Shown here one piece after another: positions 10,033 to 21,760 of a stretch of DNA of 64,000 nucleotides. Both the position numbers and the translations under genes were made by a program. The number at the start of each line of letters is the position of its first letter. Positions within the stretch are counted from its first letter, which is position 1. The notes beneath the pieces were generated by a model, which saw only the letters and a list, made by a program, of their open reading frames with translations, was not told where the DNA came from and searched no databases. This stretch comes from Peromyscus leucopus (Eukaryota > Chordata > Mammalia > Rodentia > Cricetidae), in NCBI RefSeq assembly GCF_004664715.2, contig NC_051066.1, positions 84,159,735 through 84,223,734 of the forward strand. The letters run 5' to 3'.

Positions 10033-10790
10033 AGAGAGGGCAAGGAATAGGAGGCCATGGTAAATGAAGACCACATGAGAAAAGGAAGAAACAAAGTGAT
10101 AGAGAGGCCCACAGAAATCCACAAAGATACCCCTACAATAGACTGCTGGCAATGGTTGAGAGACAGCCGGAACTGACCTACTCTGTTGATGGGATGGCCA
10201 AACACCCTAATAGTCGTGCCAGAAACCCCATCCAAGGACTGAGGAATCTGGATGCAGTCCAGAGATCCATGGCTAGGCCCCGGGTGGAGCTCCAGGAGTC
10301 TAATTAGCGAGAAAGAGGAGGGTTTATATGAGCGAGAATTGTTGAAACCAAGGTTGGATAAAGCACAGGGACAAATAGCCAAACGAATGGAAACACATGA
10401 ACTATGAACCAAAGGCTGAGGGGCCCCCAACTGGATCAGGCCCTCTGAATAGGTGAGACAGTTGATTGGCTTGATCTCTTTGGGAGGCATCTAGGCAGTG
10501 GTACCGGGCCCTGTGCTCATTGCAAGAGTTGGCTGTTTGAAACCGGGGCTTATGCAGGGACGATTGGCTCAATCTGGGAGGAGGGGACTGGACCTGCCTG
10601 GACTGAGTCTACCAGGTTGATCTCAGTCCTCAGGGGAGGCTTTGCCCTGGAGGAGATGGGAATGGGGGGTGGACTGGGGGGAAGGGAAAGGGGGCAGGAG
10701 GGGAGAGAACAAGGGAATCAGTGGCTGATATGTAGAACTGAATGGTATTGTAAAATAAAATAAAAGAAAGAAAAGACAAGAAAAACAAAA
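9598..10790 (+). mobile_element. L1 3' UTR, interrupted by a B1
   Basis: Rodent L1 3' UTR text runs in two parts, 9598-9832 and 10027-10790. Landmarks include ATGACGGAGAAATGGCTGAG, GATGGGATGGCCAAACACCC, GACTGGACCTGCCTGGACTG, CTACCAGGTTGATCTCAGTC and CTGATATGTAGAACTGAATG, then an AATAAAATAAAAG tail near 10755. The 9833-10026 interval is a later B1. Together with the inverted ORF2 end at 9298-9597 it is probably one 5'-inverted insertion. Confidence 0.85.
9833..10026 (+). repeat. Young B1 SINE inside the L1 3' UTR
   Basis: B1 body (GGTGGTGGCACACGCC to CCTGTCTC) with about 48 A residues. Exact 13-bp target duplications AAGAACAGAGAGG lie at 9820-9832 and 10027-10039, so it inserted after the L1. 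Confidence 0.96.
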
Positions 10791-12224
10791 ACAAAAATAT
10801 AGACTCAGTGGGGGTTGGTGACATCGAGGGGAGTTAGATGGGGTAAGTGTGTTTGTCTCTTGTGTTGGTCTGTTATTATGACAAAAGATCATAGGAGGCA
10901 GTGTTGAATGATCCCTTTTATGTCTAAACAGATCTCTATAATAAAATAGATGTCTGACTCTTGAAGCTAACTTCTTAGTCTGGTGGTATTTTGATTTACA
11001 AAGGCCCAAATAAGAATGAACAACATTGTCTTAGGTGAAGCCACAGAAACTAAGAGGGAAGATGAGCAGGCTACAGAGAACAGGGAAAGAGATCTGCTGA
11101 AAAGGAAAACATTGTCACCTGGGGAGGAATACAGACTATAGTAAGATCCTGTGCGCTAAACCCACAGGCCTGTAATGTATTCTTTGAATCATACTTTCCC
11201 AGACGTTCAAATAATAAAGTCACCCTGATCTTTTTAATATCCTAAAGGAATTATAGGTTTTCGTAATGGCTTGTTTTCCTTTGGCGTTCTCAAGACCCTC
11301 GGTTTTTGTAGAATCTAGAGCAAGCTGCTGAGGATTAAATTCACATAACTTCCGTGACCAGTTTATGAATTTCTTTATAATTAAAGCCAGTTTGTCAAAG
11401 AATGGGCATTGTGTATATATTTTTTCTCCCCATTTTGTCCCTTCTCAATTTTCCATACTGTGGAATGACACTTAAAAGGAGTTTCCCATGACCAGTTCAC
11501 ATCTGTCTGTGAATGAAAATGCATCATCCAGTGCTTGGCTAAATTTAATGAGTCTCCTTTACCTGGAATTGAGGATGTCATAGACTAGAACCATTTAAAC
11601 GTGAATGAGCAATAATGGAAGGACTTTGAAAAAACTTTTGCTTTTCAAAAATGTCTTGTCTTTATTAAATTATTTTTCTTTCTTTAAAGCTGTGTAGTCA
11701 TCTGTTTCCCAGGTGGAACTTATTTGGGTAATACAGCACAGGTGTACCTTGTTGTACTCAACAGATGAATTCCTGAAAAGCTGCCTTTGATAGATTTTTT
11801 TCTATAAATTGAATCACATTTTCCTGTAGACTTGTATTATAGTAACAGAAGCCATTATCCACATTTGACTGATTTTCAATTGGCAGAGTCCTCTAACATT
11901 TGAGCTTTAAGTTTCTCAGCCAAATCTCTATGTCAAGCAGTTAATGATCTGGAAATAATAAGCACTTATGTGAGCTAGGGGAGCACTATACTTAAAGGGA
12001 ATTTGATTGTATTCCTCTGGAAGTAAAGAATCTTTATTGCATTGTGTAGATTTTCACTCCTGGAATCCTCGACTGTCAGAAGCATTCAGAAGGATGTGGT
12101 TCAAACTTCTCTTTTGTGCAGATGCAGACCAGGCCTTGAGCATTTATTCATGTAACAACAGACCATGGAGAAGGAATATCCATCTTGATGCTGACAAGCT
12201 TGAATCCAGATGTCTTCTTCCTAC
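10791..12224. other. Unassigned interval
   Basis: Unique-looking sequence with no recognisable gene, SINE or LTR. Open frames are short and isolated. Confidence 0.4.
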
Positions 12225-12390
12225 TGTACTTTTGGCTTTGGACAAGTTATCAAAACTTTCTGAGCCCAGGTTCCTCATTTGTAGGGGGTGGGGTGGGCAA
12301 GACGACCTACCTTTCAGGGATATTAGAGCAATTAAATAAAGTATATGGAACAATGATACAATGCCTAGAATGTAATAAGGATTAAATAAA
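12225..12390 (-). repeat. MIR SINE, antisense
   Basis: The plus strand has the complement of MIR landmarks in order: GGACAAGTTATCAAAACTT, GTTCCTCATTTGTAG, ATTAGAGCAATTAAATAAAG and AATGCCTAGAATGTAATAAG. Confidence 0.75.
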
Positions 12391-12512
12391 TATCTCCTAC
12401 TCAATTTCTCTTTAATTTTATATTGTTTGAAACATATGTTTTGTTTGAGGCAAGAATGTATTAAAAGATTCAGTCTTTCTATATTCATCCATTTAAAAAA
12501 AATTGTTTATAT

Positions 12513-12657
12513 TTTTGGAGACAGGGTTTCCCTATGTAGCCCTGGCTAGACTGGAACTCATTATGTAGACCAGGCTGGCCTGAAATTCACAAAGAATTGC
12601 CATCCTCTACCTCCTGAGCACTAGATTAAAGGTATATGTCATCATTCCTGGGTTAAT
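12513..12657 (-). repeat. B1 SINE, antisense, old
   Basis: GGAGACAGGGTTTCCC, then GACCAGGCTGGCCTGAAATTC and GATTAAAGGTATATGTCATC give the B1 body in reverse, with many substitutions. Confidence 0.85.
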
Positions 12658-13770
12658 TTTTAAAATTTCTTCCCACTTCCCCCACCCTTTTTATTGAAAA
12701 TAGATTCTCGTACATCATATCCTGATTATAGTTTCCTCTCCTTTTATTCCTCCTAGTGCCTCCCCACCTCTCCCACCCATCTGGATACACTCCCTTTCTG
12801 TCTCTCATTAGAGAAGAACAGGCTTCTAAGAGATAACAACCAAACATGACAAAATTATTTTAAGATGAAGAAAAAACTATTTTATATATGGGTACTATAC
12901 TTACATCATTTCTATCTGTCCTTCTCACCACATCTCTTCCCATGTCCCCTACTCCCTCTCAAGTTCATGACCTCTTTTTAAATTATTATTGTTATACATA
13001 TCAAAGTTGGACACCAAAACCCAACAGGAGGAAAAGAGTCCCATGAGCAGGCACAAGAATCAGAGACTCACTTGTTCTCACAGGCAAGATTCCCATAAAA
13101 TTACTAAGGTGAAAGCTATAATATATATGCAGGGGACCTGGTGCAGACCCACGTAGGCCCTGTGCTTGCTGCTTCTGTCTCTGTGTGCTCATATACACCT
13201 TATTTATTTGATTCAGAGGGCCTTGTTCTCCTGTGTCTTCCATCCCCTTTGGCTTTTACAATCTCTGTGGGATTTCTTGAGCTCAGAAGGGAGGGATTAA
13301 AGGTGTGTGCCACCACTCCTGGCCTAAGTTTTTAATGTTTTAATTATTTTTTTGAGAATTTTCAATATGGGTACTATACTTACATCATTTCTATCTGTCC
13401 TTCTCACCACATCTCTTCCCATGTCCCCTACTCCCTCTCAAATTCATGACCTCTTCTTTAATTATTATTGTTATACATATGTACATACATACATATATGT
13501 TAATTTAGTGTTGCTGGTATGTATTTAGGGTTGACACCTTGAGACTGGATAATTATGGAGGATGGGGCCTTGTCCCAGTGGAAGACTGATTCATTAACTG
13601 CCTGTACTCTTCACCTAGGGATTGGACATTGTGAGATTTTCATGTTGTCACACCAACTGTTGTCCTTGTGCTAATCCTGCTTAAGCAATCATATTGTTGA
13701 AATTTCATGAACGCAGATTCCCTGTCACATATAGAACGTACCACCTTTTAAAGCAGAACATAGCCTGTAG
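12658..13770 (-). mobile_element. L1 Lx-type 3' UTR, antisense, rearranged
   Basis: The plus strand shows the complement of Lx 3' UTR blocks: GGAGGAAAAGAGTCCCATGA, GTGCAGACCCACGTAGGCCC and TTCAGAGGGCCTTGTTCTCC around 13020-13240; GGTTGACACCTTGAGACTGG near 13530; and TCATATTGTTGAAATTTCAT near 13690. A 116-bp block occurs twice (12886-13001 and 13365-13480) on either side of the 13.0-13.3 kb block. A small B1-like piece (13293-13326) is joined to it. Confidence 0.7.
12886..13480 (+). repeat. 116-bp direct repeat pair, 479 bp apart
   Basis: Copies at 12886-13001 and 13365-13480 share about 97% of bases, starting ATATGGGTACTATACTTACA and ending GTTATACATAT. The only clear differences cluster at CAAGTTCATGACC/CAAATTCATGACC and the adjacent T-rich run. 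This similarity exceeds that of the surrounding old repeat text, so the copy event is relatively recent. Confidence 0.9.
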
Positions 13771-14580
13771 TAATATTTTAATATGGAAATTCAAGTAATT
13801 TTTTGCATCAATTCATTATCACTATAGATAATGTCTTATACTTGAATGAGCACAAACTCTCAAGGCATATATCCATTAGCATCTATTTCTCATTTATACA
13901 TCTTAGGACCAGCTGGTGGCTCTGCTGATACCAGGGGGGCTTGGCTCCAGAAAAGTTCTGTTCTGGTCTTTTCTACAGGTCAGGCTTGATTCCTGGTTCA
14001 GCTCAGTTCTGTTCTACATGTTTCTCATTCTTCTAGGACCAGCAGTGTACCTGGGGCATATTTTTACTTATGTCAATATTAGGAGATTCCCTGAGAGATC
14101 AGAATAAAAATTTGATGTCTCTTGAGGATAAAGTTTGCACCTGGCTTCGTGTCATTTAGCCCAAATACCATTCTCCAAAGTATGTCACGTGGCCAACTCT
14201 ACCGAAAGTGGAGAGCAGAAGTAATAGCTCTATTACAGGAGAGGAAGTACTAACCATATGGAAAAGAGTATGATTTCCACTAGTAATGGGAACAGTGATG
14301 CAACCATCTACAGCCACAGCAATGGCATATCTACTTTGAAGCGGAACACATTCTTCTCTGTCATACCAACTACACTATAAACTACTGGGAACAAAAATAA
14401 CCATTGTTTCATTTCTAACTGTATTTTTAGCTCCTGATTTGGAGATTGGCAGAAAAAAATATGATAAAAAAATCAATATCCTGTAATTGTTTGGTTAATA
14501 TTAAGAAGATTAATTATATTAATATTTCTGGCTCAGAAGAGTCTAGAAAACAGACACTAAAAATACTAACCCAACATGTC
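13771..14580. other. Unassigned interval
   Basis: No gene recognised. 13900-14100 (GGACCAGCTGGTGG .. CTCATTCTTCTAGGACCAGC) has the flavour of an old mammalian LTR-like repeat, but I cannot name it. Confidence 0.35.
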
Positions 14581-14581
14581 T

Positions 14582-14602
14582 TGTGTGTGTGTGTGTGTGT
14601 GT
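14582..14602 (+). repeat. (TG)n microsatellite
   Basis: About ten TG units. Confidence 0.9.
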
Positions 14603-15483
14603 ATTTTTGAAATTGCTGCTTTATTCTAGAACTCAACATGCATTCACCCAAATGTGAAGTTGACAGCCAATATTCAGAACAGGCCAGAGGTTATGGATAT
14701 GGCCCCCATCAGTCTGCAGTAACTTTTATGCCAGTGTAAACCTTTGCTTAATTGGAATGGCCTGACCAATGCAGAATGGAGAGCCTGTCAGTAACAGTGA
14801 AATGTAGAATGCGTCTAGCTTATAAATGTCAGCAGTGCGGATGCTGACTTTGTTTGAAATTTAGATATGGTTTCCAAACCAATTGCTCTTTATTACTTGT
14901 TGTGTTAACAAACAGAGATGGTAAACGGAACATTTAGGGGTCACCTGAAGAGAAAGCAGTACCCTGAGGCTGTAGGAAGGACTAAGCAATGGGGGGGGGG
15001 GGAGACGGACGGACAAGAAGCCAAGAGGCTAGTATCTCTTTTCTTATGCCTGGTTCAGGGATCACCAAAACGGCCAGATCACCCTTCAGGTTTACCTCAG
15101 GGCCAGCCAATCCCCTTTGTGTGCTACTTAACATTATCTTTCAGATAATCATAGTGTATTTATGTAATTAGACTAATTGTAGGTAATTGAGTGTTGGTAC
15201 TATATAATTATGAAACCTAGCCTCCAACACTGTGGCATAATATGTAGGCAAAAGACACCGTGGGTGCAAAACAGTCACTTGATCCTTCTTCCCATTCAGA
15301 GATTTTTCTCCTTTCAATGTGCCAGGAGAGAAGTACAGACCTTTTTGTAAATCCATTATCTGCAGAGTAAGGCCCCTGACAAACACATTTGCAGAAAAAC
15401 AAGGGTTTGTAAAATCTTCTGTTTTGGCAGTGGAAGTCAAAACCATGCATGAGAGGAATGCAGCATTGTCTCTGAAATTGACA

Positions 15484-15486
<3 letters not shown>
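14603..15486. other. Unassigned interval with a G run
   Basis: A run of 11 G residues lies at about 14992-15002, followed by GAGACGGACGGAC. I recognise no gene or repeat family here. Confidence 0.4.

Positions 15487-15535
<49 letters not shown>
15487..15535 (+). repeat. (CA)n microsatellite
   Basis: About 24 perfect CA units; open frames across it on both strands are artefacts of the dinucleotide. Confidence 0.97.
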
Positions 15536-15537
<2 letters not shown>

Positions 15538-15739
15538 CAAACAAGGGAGCTGAACTGCAGCCTGGCAACCCATTCTCTCACCCTGAGCTGTCTCACAGAG
15601 GAGACTCTGCAGAGCCCTTGACTATGCTGTCCTCAACATGAGCTCCGAGCATTAAGTGTACAGGGTGCTAGAGGCTCTTCCTCTTCCAGAACATGTCTGG
15701 CATTCACCTGACCACTAGTGCCATTTTCTCAGGTTCATC

Positions 15740-15955
15740 CTCCCATTGCTAAGTGCTGTTGAGCCAGGCCAAGCACTGACTTGAACACTGACCCAGTTGA
15801 ACCTCTGTTTTTATATCGTCCTTGTGGAGTGGGCACTATCACTCTTCCCACTATACAGATGAGGAAGTTGGGGCTCTGAAAGTTAAGAAACTTTACCAAA
15901 GTCCCATAGCAGTTGAATTCAGATTCTCTTGAGCCCGGGACTTACTTATATCATT
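15740..15955 (+). repeat. MIR SINE
   Basis: MIR landmarks appear in order: CCTTGTGGAGTGGGCACTAT, CCCACTATACAGATGAGGAAG, GTTAAGAAACTTTACCAAAG and CATAGCAGTTGAATTCAGA. Confidence 0.8.
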
Positions 15956-16026
15956 ACTCTGCATAAAGGTTATCTATTCGTGCATGTGGGCCTTTTGTTG
16001 TTGGAGCTTGTTTTTCCAGGGGTTTT

Positions 16027-16066
16027 TGTTGTTGTTGTTGTTTTTGTTTTGTTTTGTTTTGTTTTA
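16027..16066 (+). repeat. (GTT)n/(GTTTT)n tract
   Basis: A short GTT run passes into GTTTT units. Confidence 0.85.
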
Positions 16067-18110
16067 ATTCGTGTGTTTGCTTCACAGACTGATTTTACAG
16101 TGGAACAGGGATCACATAAGGATAGTTTGATTGGTGCAGGGTGCATGACCAAGAGATGTTGGAAGATGGTGGAGGCTAAGTTGAAGACAGTGTTGGAGGT
16201 GAAGGTAAAGGGGATAGGGAAAATCCGTGTGTCAGAACCCTGTCATGGTGTCTGCAGTATGTGGTACATAAAATCATAGACTTTACCAGGAAGTTAGAGC
16301 TGTGGATGCGGCACTGCTCTGTCTATGCCACTGACTTTCAGTAATGTTGTGGCACTGTAAGAAAAGTATGTAGGTTTTAGCCAAATACAGATAGGTCCTG
16401 GGTGAGGGTTGGATAATACCTCACATGACTACAGAGACCATGGATTATGAAAGTGAATGATGCTAGACAGATTACAAACAGAAACACAAACATAGCACAG
16501 AAATAACACAAGGTAATAGGAAAAAGACCCAATGATTGTCCATGTGACTCTCCAAATCATAAAGCTAGTAAGCAATATCCTTTTAAAAACAGCCAGGGCT
16601 CTGGTTTTTCATAAACACAGTTACTTACACTCTTCAAGTGTATATGTTTGCATTCATAATCACAGATGTATGGACTCTAGTGCACCACTCTAAGCTCACA
16701 AAAAATCCAAGGTCTAGAGAATAAATAAATGGTACAGTCAGGTCTCCAGCTATTAGCCTAAGGTTCTTTCAACTTATTCAAGAGGTTCATATATAGTTAG
16801 GAAGTACATTTGATTTGTGGGCAGCCAAAACACTATGTGAGTGCATTGTGATATCCTCCTATGGGAAAAGTATGATATATTTCTAATTATAAATTCAGAA
16901 GGAAAATACTATTATGACAAAATAACTGATGTATATTATAGATAGTTACCTCATAGCATTAGGAAGTAGGAGATTTGAAAAGTCCTATAAAGAGTATACA
17001 AAATAACGCTTCTATATTAAAGATAAACAATCAGATTAGACTCAGCTTATTGAAGCAACATTAGTAAGAAATATTCTTGTTCCTATCACACAGTTACCTC
17101 TTCAGTGTCACTCAGAAAGCTGGGCAGATAAAGCAGAGGTCAGAGGTCTAACTGGGAAAACTGTCTCCACTACTGTAATGGGGAATCCTTTCCCACTCAC
17201 TGAATAGTCTTCTTCCCAGAGTACTTGCAGTGTGGTTGGAAGGAGGATCATAAAGGGGATGGCAGCAAGAGCAGCTGATGCCAATGTCTTCTACACTTGA
17301 AAAAAGAGAGAGAGGCAAATCTGTGGACAAGGCCCCTGCAAGCTCTTTCATGTAGTATCATGGGGTATTGTTCTGTATATGGGGCATCTTCAGTTTTGAG
17401 AATCATATTGGGAACTTGGAGGATGACAAGGCAAGTGGGTGTCATAGCCTCAGATCTGGTGATAGGAGTAATGATGCCCCCCTTTTTTGAAGAGAAGTTA
17501 AACACCTGATTTTTAAATACCAGAAATGAATTAAGCTTTTTCACTATAGGTTAAGAAATGAAAAAAAAAAGTCAAGATTTGAATGTTAGCTTGTTGCCTT
17601 ACAGCCACACCTTAGGATATAGCTGTTCCAACAGGGCTGATCATAGTTCCTTAATGCCTAAGACAAGATCAAAGAGCAAGATATGTGGGCAGCTCATGGG
17701 GAGCCTCTTAACATATTCAAGTTGTTTTGAAGACACATTTTCCCTGCCAGTAAGGAAATACAGTATCGGTGTGGCAGACAGGACTGCAGAAAAAGAGGAC
17801 TGGACTACAAGATAAGAGTTATCATCCTGGCCCCTCCAGTTTGTTTGTTTTTTAGTGACCTAGAAAGAATCATTCTTCTCTCTAAGACTTCATCTCAAAA
17901 AATGAGGCTCCCTCCCTTGCTTTAACAACTTTATTGGTTTATTCGTGATCTGTAAGAGGATGTCATGTTACCAAAGCAATTTGTAATCTATAACATGAAC
18001 TTCACGTAAAAAGGAATGTTAAAAGTCTGCTAAATCAGCTTTCTATGTGAATATATTATATAGTGAACAACGCAGTAAAATCAGAACATAAGTTTCTGGA
18101 TTTCACATTA
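16067..18110. other. Unassigned interval
   Basis: AT-rich sequence with several short open frames (for example 17248-17544 minus and 17558-17815 plus), none with a recognisable domain. 17840-17960 has weak antisense MIR character. Confidence 0.35.
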
Positions 18111-18111
18111 T

Positions 18112-18265
18112 TAGCTGCAGTACCTTTAGCAAGATTTCTTTGTTTTCAGGTCCACTGTCCTCATCAACAAATGGGACAACAGTGCTTCTTTAAGTTGTGA
18201 GGATGAATCAAAACCTGTAAATAAGTTATTGAGTGTTACAGTAGACGGTCAACAAATATTTCCTT
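18112..18265 (-). repeat. MIR SINE, antisense
   Basis: GTCCTCATCAACAAATGGGA, GTTGTGAGGATGAATCAAAA and AGACGGTCAACAAATATT follow the antisense MIR order. Confidence 0.7.
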
Positions 18266-19810
18266 TCTAAATGTGCATTTTAGCTCAAAGATTTAGGTGA
18301 TGACATTATAAAATTAATTAGCATAGTTCATTATTTCTGGAAGGATGGGATGTTAAAAAAAGAAAAGAGATTTGGTAGACAAATAAAAAATAAAAAGATA
18401 CACTTCAGGAAGGCTGTTATGGAGATGAAGTTGGAGCAAAGTTTCAGTCAAAATGTGGCTTAACTTGATCCCTTGTGCACAGGAAAGTCCCCCCAAAATG
18501 GGATGCTAGAAATAATTGTTAGAAGCAGGACAGCAGGAACAAAATCCTGAAAGGAAGAAAGACTAAGTTGCATCCAGAAAAGATTAGGAAAGGTAGGGCA
18601 CCCTGGGTGTGGCAAACATAAGTCTTGGGGGTGATGAGAGGGTCTACAAGGGCATGCAAGCCTTGATTATCTCTCAGGAGTTTGCTTTATTCTATGGATT
18701 GTGTGATGCTATCCTACAAACTGACCGAGAAGAAATATATTCAAACTAGAACATGGAGGATGGATAAATGAGGAGTGGTACTGGGAGCTGAGACACTCCT
18801 CAGGAAGCTGTAGAACTGAGACGGTAGCAGTGAGGCAAGCTGTGATGGAGGAGGTGCTCTAATCATCTCGGGGACCAGACTGGTGCTAGACTTTGATTGT
18901 GCATCCGTAATAAAAAGATATCTTGGTGTAATATTTCTGAAGGAATCATTTCCTTTTTCCATCTGAACTCCTTTTAAAACTGCAATTATTCTAGTCAATG
19001 AAGGAGAGTGTAGGAGGCTTTTAATTGGCTTTGTGAGTACAACAATTTTTAAGATTGTTGAGTAGGGAGACCAGTGATAATAGATCCTATCTTATGAACT
19101 TCTGTCTGAGTCTCTTTCTGGTGGCCTCCTTTGAGATAATAGTGTGTGACTTCAATATGCTCCATCATTCTAAAATAAAGCCAACATTCTTTTACTTTAC
19201 TCTAAACCTTACAATAATCAGGCCTCATTAGTGTTGCCAAAAGGGATTATATTAAAGCTTAATACTAAAATGTTAACATCTGTTCTGGTCTTGAGTTTTA
19301 TTGAAAATTTCCAACTTGTAGATGAAGAAATAGCAAACTGAAAACAGAAGTAACCAGGATGGCTAAAGTGACTTTGTCTTTCTGACAATGCTAGAGGAGA
19401 GTGGGAGATAAATTATTGCATCCTTAGGGAAGGATAAGAAAAGAATTGCATAGATTTTCCTGCCCTGAATGTATGCAGTAGTCTCTGTTCAGGGTTGCTG
19501 TGTGTTGTGTAAGTGCATTTTTCTTTCGAGGAAATAAATTTTGCCCATCTACTTCTTTAGTTCTATTTCTCAAGCTATAGTAATCAGGGTCCCAATACAA
19601 AACAGATGGCCCCTCTGATGGAGTTACTTCAGGAAGATGTGATGAAGAGATTATTATGGATATGTGGACAAGATGAAGCAGTCAAACACCTTGTTTCTAT
19701 TAAGAGCCTGGCCCTGGAGCCATTATCCACCATAGGTCTGAAGAATCATGGAGTGATTACTTGAATTTAGGATTATAAAACCAGGAGGGGGTCATCTGTG
19801 ACTGCTTCAT
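18266..19810. other. Unassigned interval
   Basis: No gene recognised. 18480-18720 (GGGATGCTAGAAAT.. AGGAACAAAATCCTGAAAGG .. GTTTGCTTTATTCTATGG) may be an old mammalian repeat, but I cannot name it. Confidence 0.35.
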
Positions 19811-20169
19811 TGTCAACCTGATTACATGTAGAATCTCCTAGGCGACTGAGTCACACCATTGGGTGTGTCAATAAGGGCATTAGAAAGAAGATTAACTGAG
19901 GGGAAAGACCTACTCTTGTAGGTGGCACCATTCCTTGGCCTCGTGGCACAAAGATACGCTAAATGAGGGGAAGGGTAAAGTCAGAAAACAAATAGTTTAC
20001 TAGCATTCCCCATGTCTCTGCTTCCTGACCCACTATGACATGAATTGTTCTGCCTGCTATGCCCCCTCTCCAATGGTGGACTGAACTGTATACAATGGTG
20101 AGCTAAAATAAATTCTTCATTATCTTTGTCAGGATTTTTATCACAGCAACTAAAAGAGTAGATAATACA
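19811..20169 (+). repeat. Old LTR-like interspersed repeat
   Basis: It starts TGTCAACCTGATTACATG and ends GTAGATAATACA. Inside are GGTGGCACCATTCCTTGG, a TGGTGGACTGAACTG motif, AAAATAAATTC (polyadenylation-like) and TATCACAGCAACTAAAAGAG. The TG..CA ends suggest an LTR of the MaLR/ERVL type. It is related in layout to 26120-26480 and, in reverse, 41037-41444. I am unsure of the family name. Confidence 0.6.
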
Positions 20170-20278
20170 CTATCCACGGCTTTAGTAGAAAAAAAACTGA
20201 TCATGACTAACTTGTGATATGACAGATAATAATAATTGGAAAAAGATTACATGTACTCTTTTTTTCTTTCCCTTCAGG

Positions 20279-20430
20279 TCTCATCGTCTCCTGTGGGTAT
20301 TGCCATTGGACAAACTCAACTGGAATCCAGTGTGCACAGGGATGTGGCAAGGCATTTCATGGAGATCAAACTCCCTGAGCACAAAGCAGGATGAAGAAGA
20401 CAGGAGTATGTCTATATCAAGATTGTTATA
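20279..20430 (+). other. Weak exon-like segment
   Basis: A strong pyrimidine tract ending in CAG (TTTTTTTCTTTCCCTTCAG, to 20278) precedes an open frame that runs to a stop at 20429-20431. There is no good donor, no known domain and no flanking exon. Chance or an old repeat is more likely than a gene. Confidence 0.15.
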
Positions 20431-20589
20431 GAGTATCCCATATTTAGATTCATGAATTGTTTATACCATCCATGCTGATGAGGTGGTTAAAGATCTGGTT
20501 TTAGAGTAAAAAAAAAAAGTCTTTCATTTCTTGGTTTGGCATTCATTAACACTGAGGAGTTTGCACGTCTATGAAGCTTTTCTTTTTAA

Positions 20590-20802
20590 TTTATTTATTA
20601 GAGACATGGTCCCTATAGCCCAAGATATACTTGACCTTTCTATGTAACTGAGGATGAACTGGGACTTACAGTTTTTTTACCTTCACCTTATTACCTTCTT
20701 ACCTTCACCTCCAGTTTGCTATGATTACAAGCATGTGGCACCAGTTTTATGGTGTATTGGGGCCAAGCCCTCTACCAACTGAGTTACATTCTTAGCCTCA
20801 AA
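20590..20802 (-). repeat. B4/RSINE-type SINE, antisense
   Basis: AGAGACATGGTCCC, then ATTACAAGCATGTGGCACCA, TTATGGTGTATTGGGGCC and TACCAACTGAGTTACATTCT give the B1-like plus ID-like halves of a B4/RSINE1 element in reverse. Confidence 0.7.
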
Positions 20803-21085
20803 AAGGTTTCTATGTAGAACCCATCTCTTAATGTAAGAGCTTTTATTTTCCTATCTTTATTTTCTCACCTTGAAGGGATCATTGTCCCTCCTGTTTGTTT
20901 CTGTATAATGAGATAAAAACACCTACTCAACAGGATTGATGTAGGGATTGAATCAAAGTGGCTGCAAAAATGTTATACAGGTAAAACATTAGATCCAAAA
21001 CTTCGTTAGTCCAAAGATTAAGTCTCCTGAAGGATCCTGTAATTTGAGTTTGAGCAGTTGTTCCCATAGATGGAGTAGGTTGGTA

Positions 21086-21429
21086 TGTTAGTTACTTTTC
21101 CCCTTGCTTCAATTAAATGCTTACAAGAAGCATCAGAGAAGGAAGGATTTATCTTTGCTCAGCGTTTCATGACAGGGAAGGCACAGTGACTGGGGCTCCC
21201 ACCTTGGTACAGCAGTTTGCTATAGGTCACAGCATCTGTTGTGATGTAATAGAGAGGAAGGAAGCCGAGTAGGTTAAAGCTTCAAGGACTGGACATCAAC
21301 AGTCAACTTCCTCCAGCAAGGGTGTACATCCTAAAGGTTCCACAATCTTCTAAAACAGCATTATCAGCTATGGATTAAGTACTCACACACATGAGCTTGT
21401 GGGAGACATTGTACATTTAAACCACAACA
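21086..21429 (-). repeat. MaLR-like LTR, antisense
   Basis: TGTTAGTTACTTTTCC at the left, CTTCCTCCAGCAAGGGTGTA and CATCCTAAAGGTTCCACAAT in the middle and AAACCACAACA at the right are the complement of a rodent ORR1/MT-like LTR that starts TGTTGTGGTTT. Confidence 0.6.
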
Positions 21430-21594
21430 GTTGGTATAATTGATTGATACTGTTACAGTATTTGAGACTATGAAATAAAAATCTTTGACAGTTTTAGAGT
21501 CTAGAAATTCATTTAGGTCCATTATATATTGCTTCATTAAATTCTTTACAGACAATAGAATCATTACTCTGGATGTTCAACTTTTAATTCTTTC

Positions 21595-21760
21595 AGACAA
21601 GAGTTGATAAATGAGTTGATTTGTATTTTCTCCATTGGGATGTAAGCTTCATAAGAATAGTGACTTTGCATTTTTTTCTTACCATATTTCTGGTTTCTAG
21701 TTCAACATATGCACTTGATATGGAGTTATTTGTAGTGAGTGAGTAAAATGTATGTATTTT
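21595..21760 (+). repeat. L2 3' end remnant
   Basis: GATGTAAGCTTCATAAGAAT followed by GTGACTTTGC and TTCAACATATGCACTTGATA matches the 'T-GTAAGCTCCATGAGGGCAGGG' end of L2. Confidence 0.55.

Noticed and set aside
9951..10490. 179-codon minus open frame with poly-Phe
   Set aside because: It reads through the B1 A tail and the L1 3' UTR in reverse.
15168..15621. 142- and 118-codon minus and 100-codon plus open frames
   Set aside because: They depend on the CA/TG dinucleotide run giving Val-Cys or Thr-His repeats; flanks show no domain.
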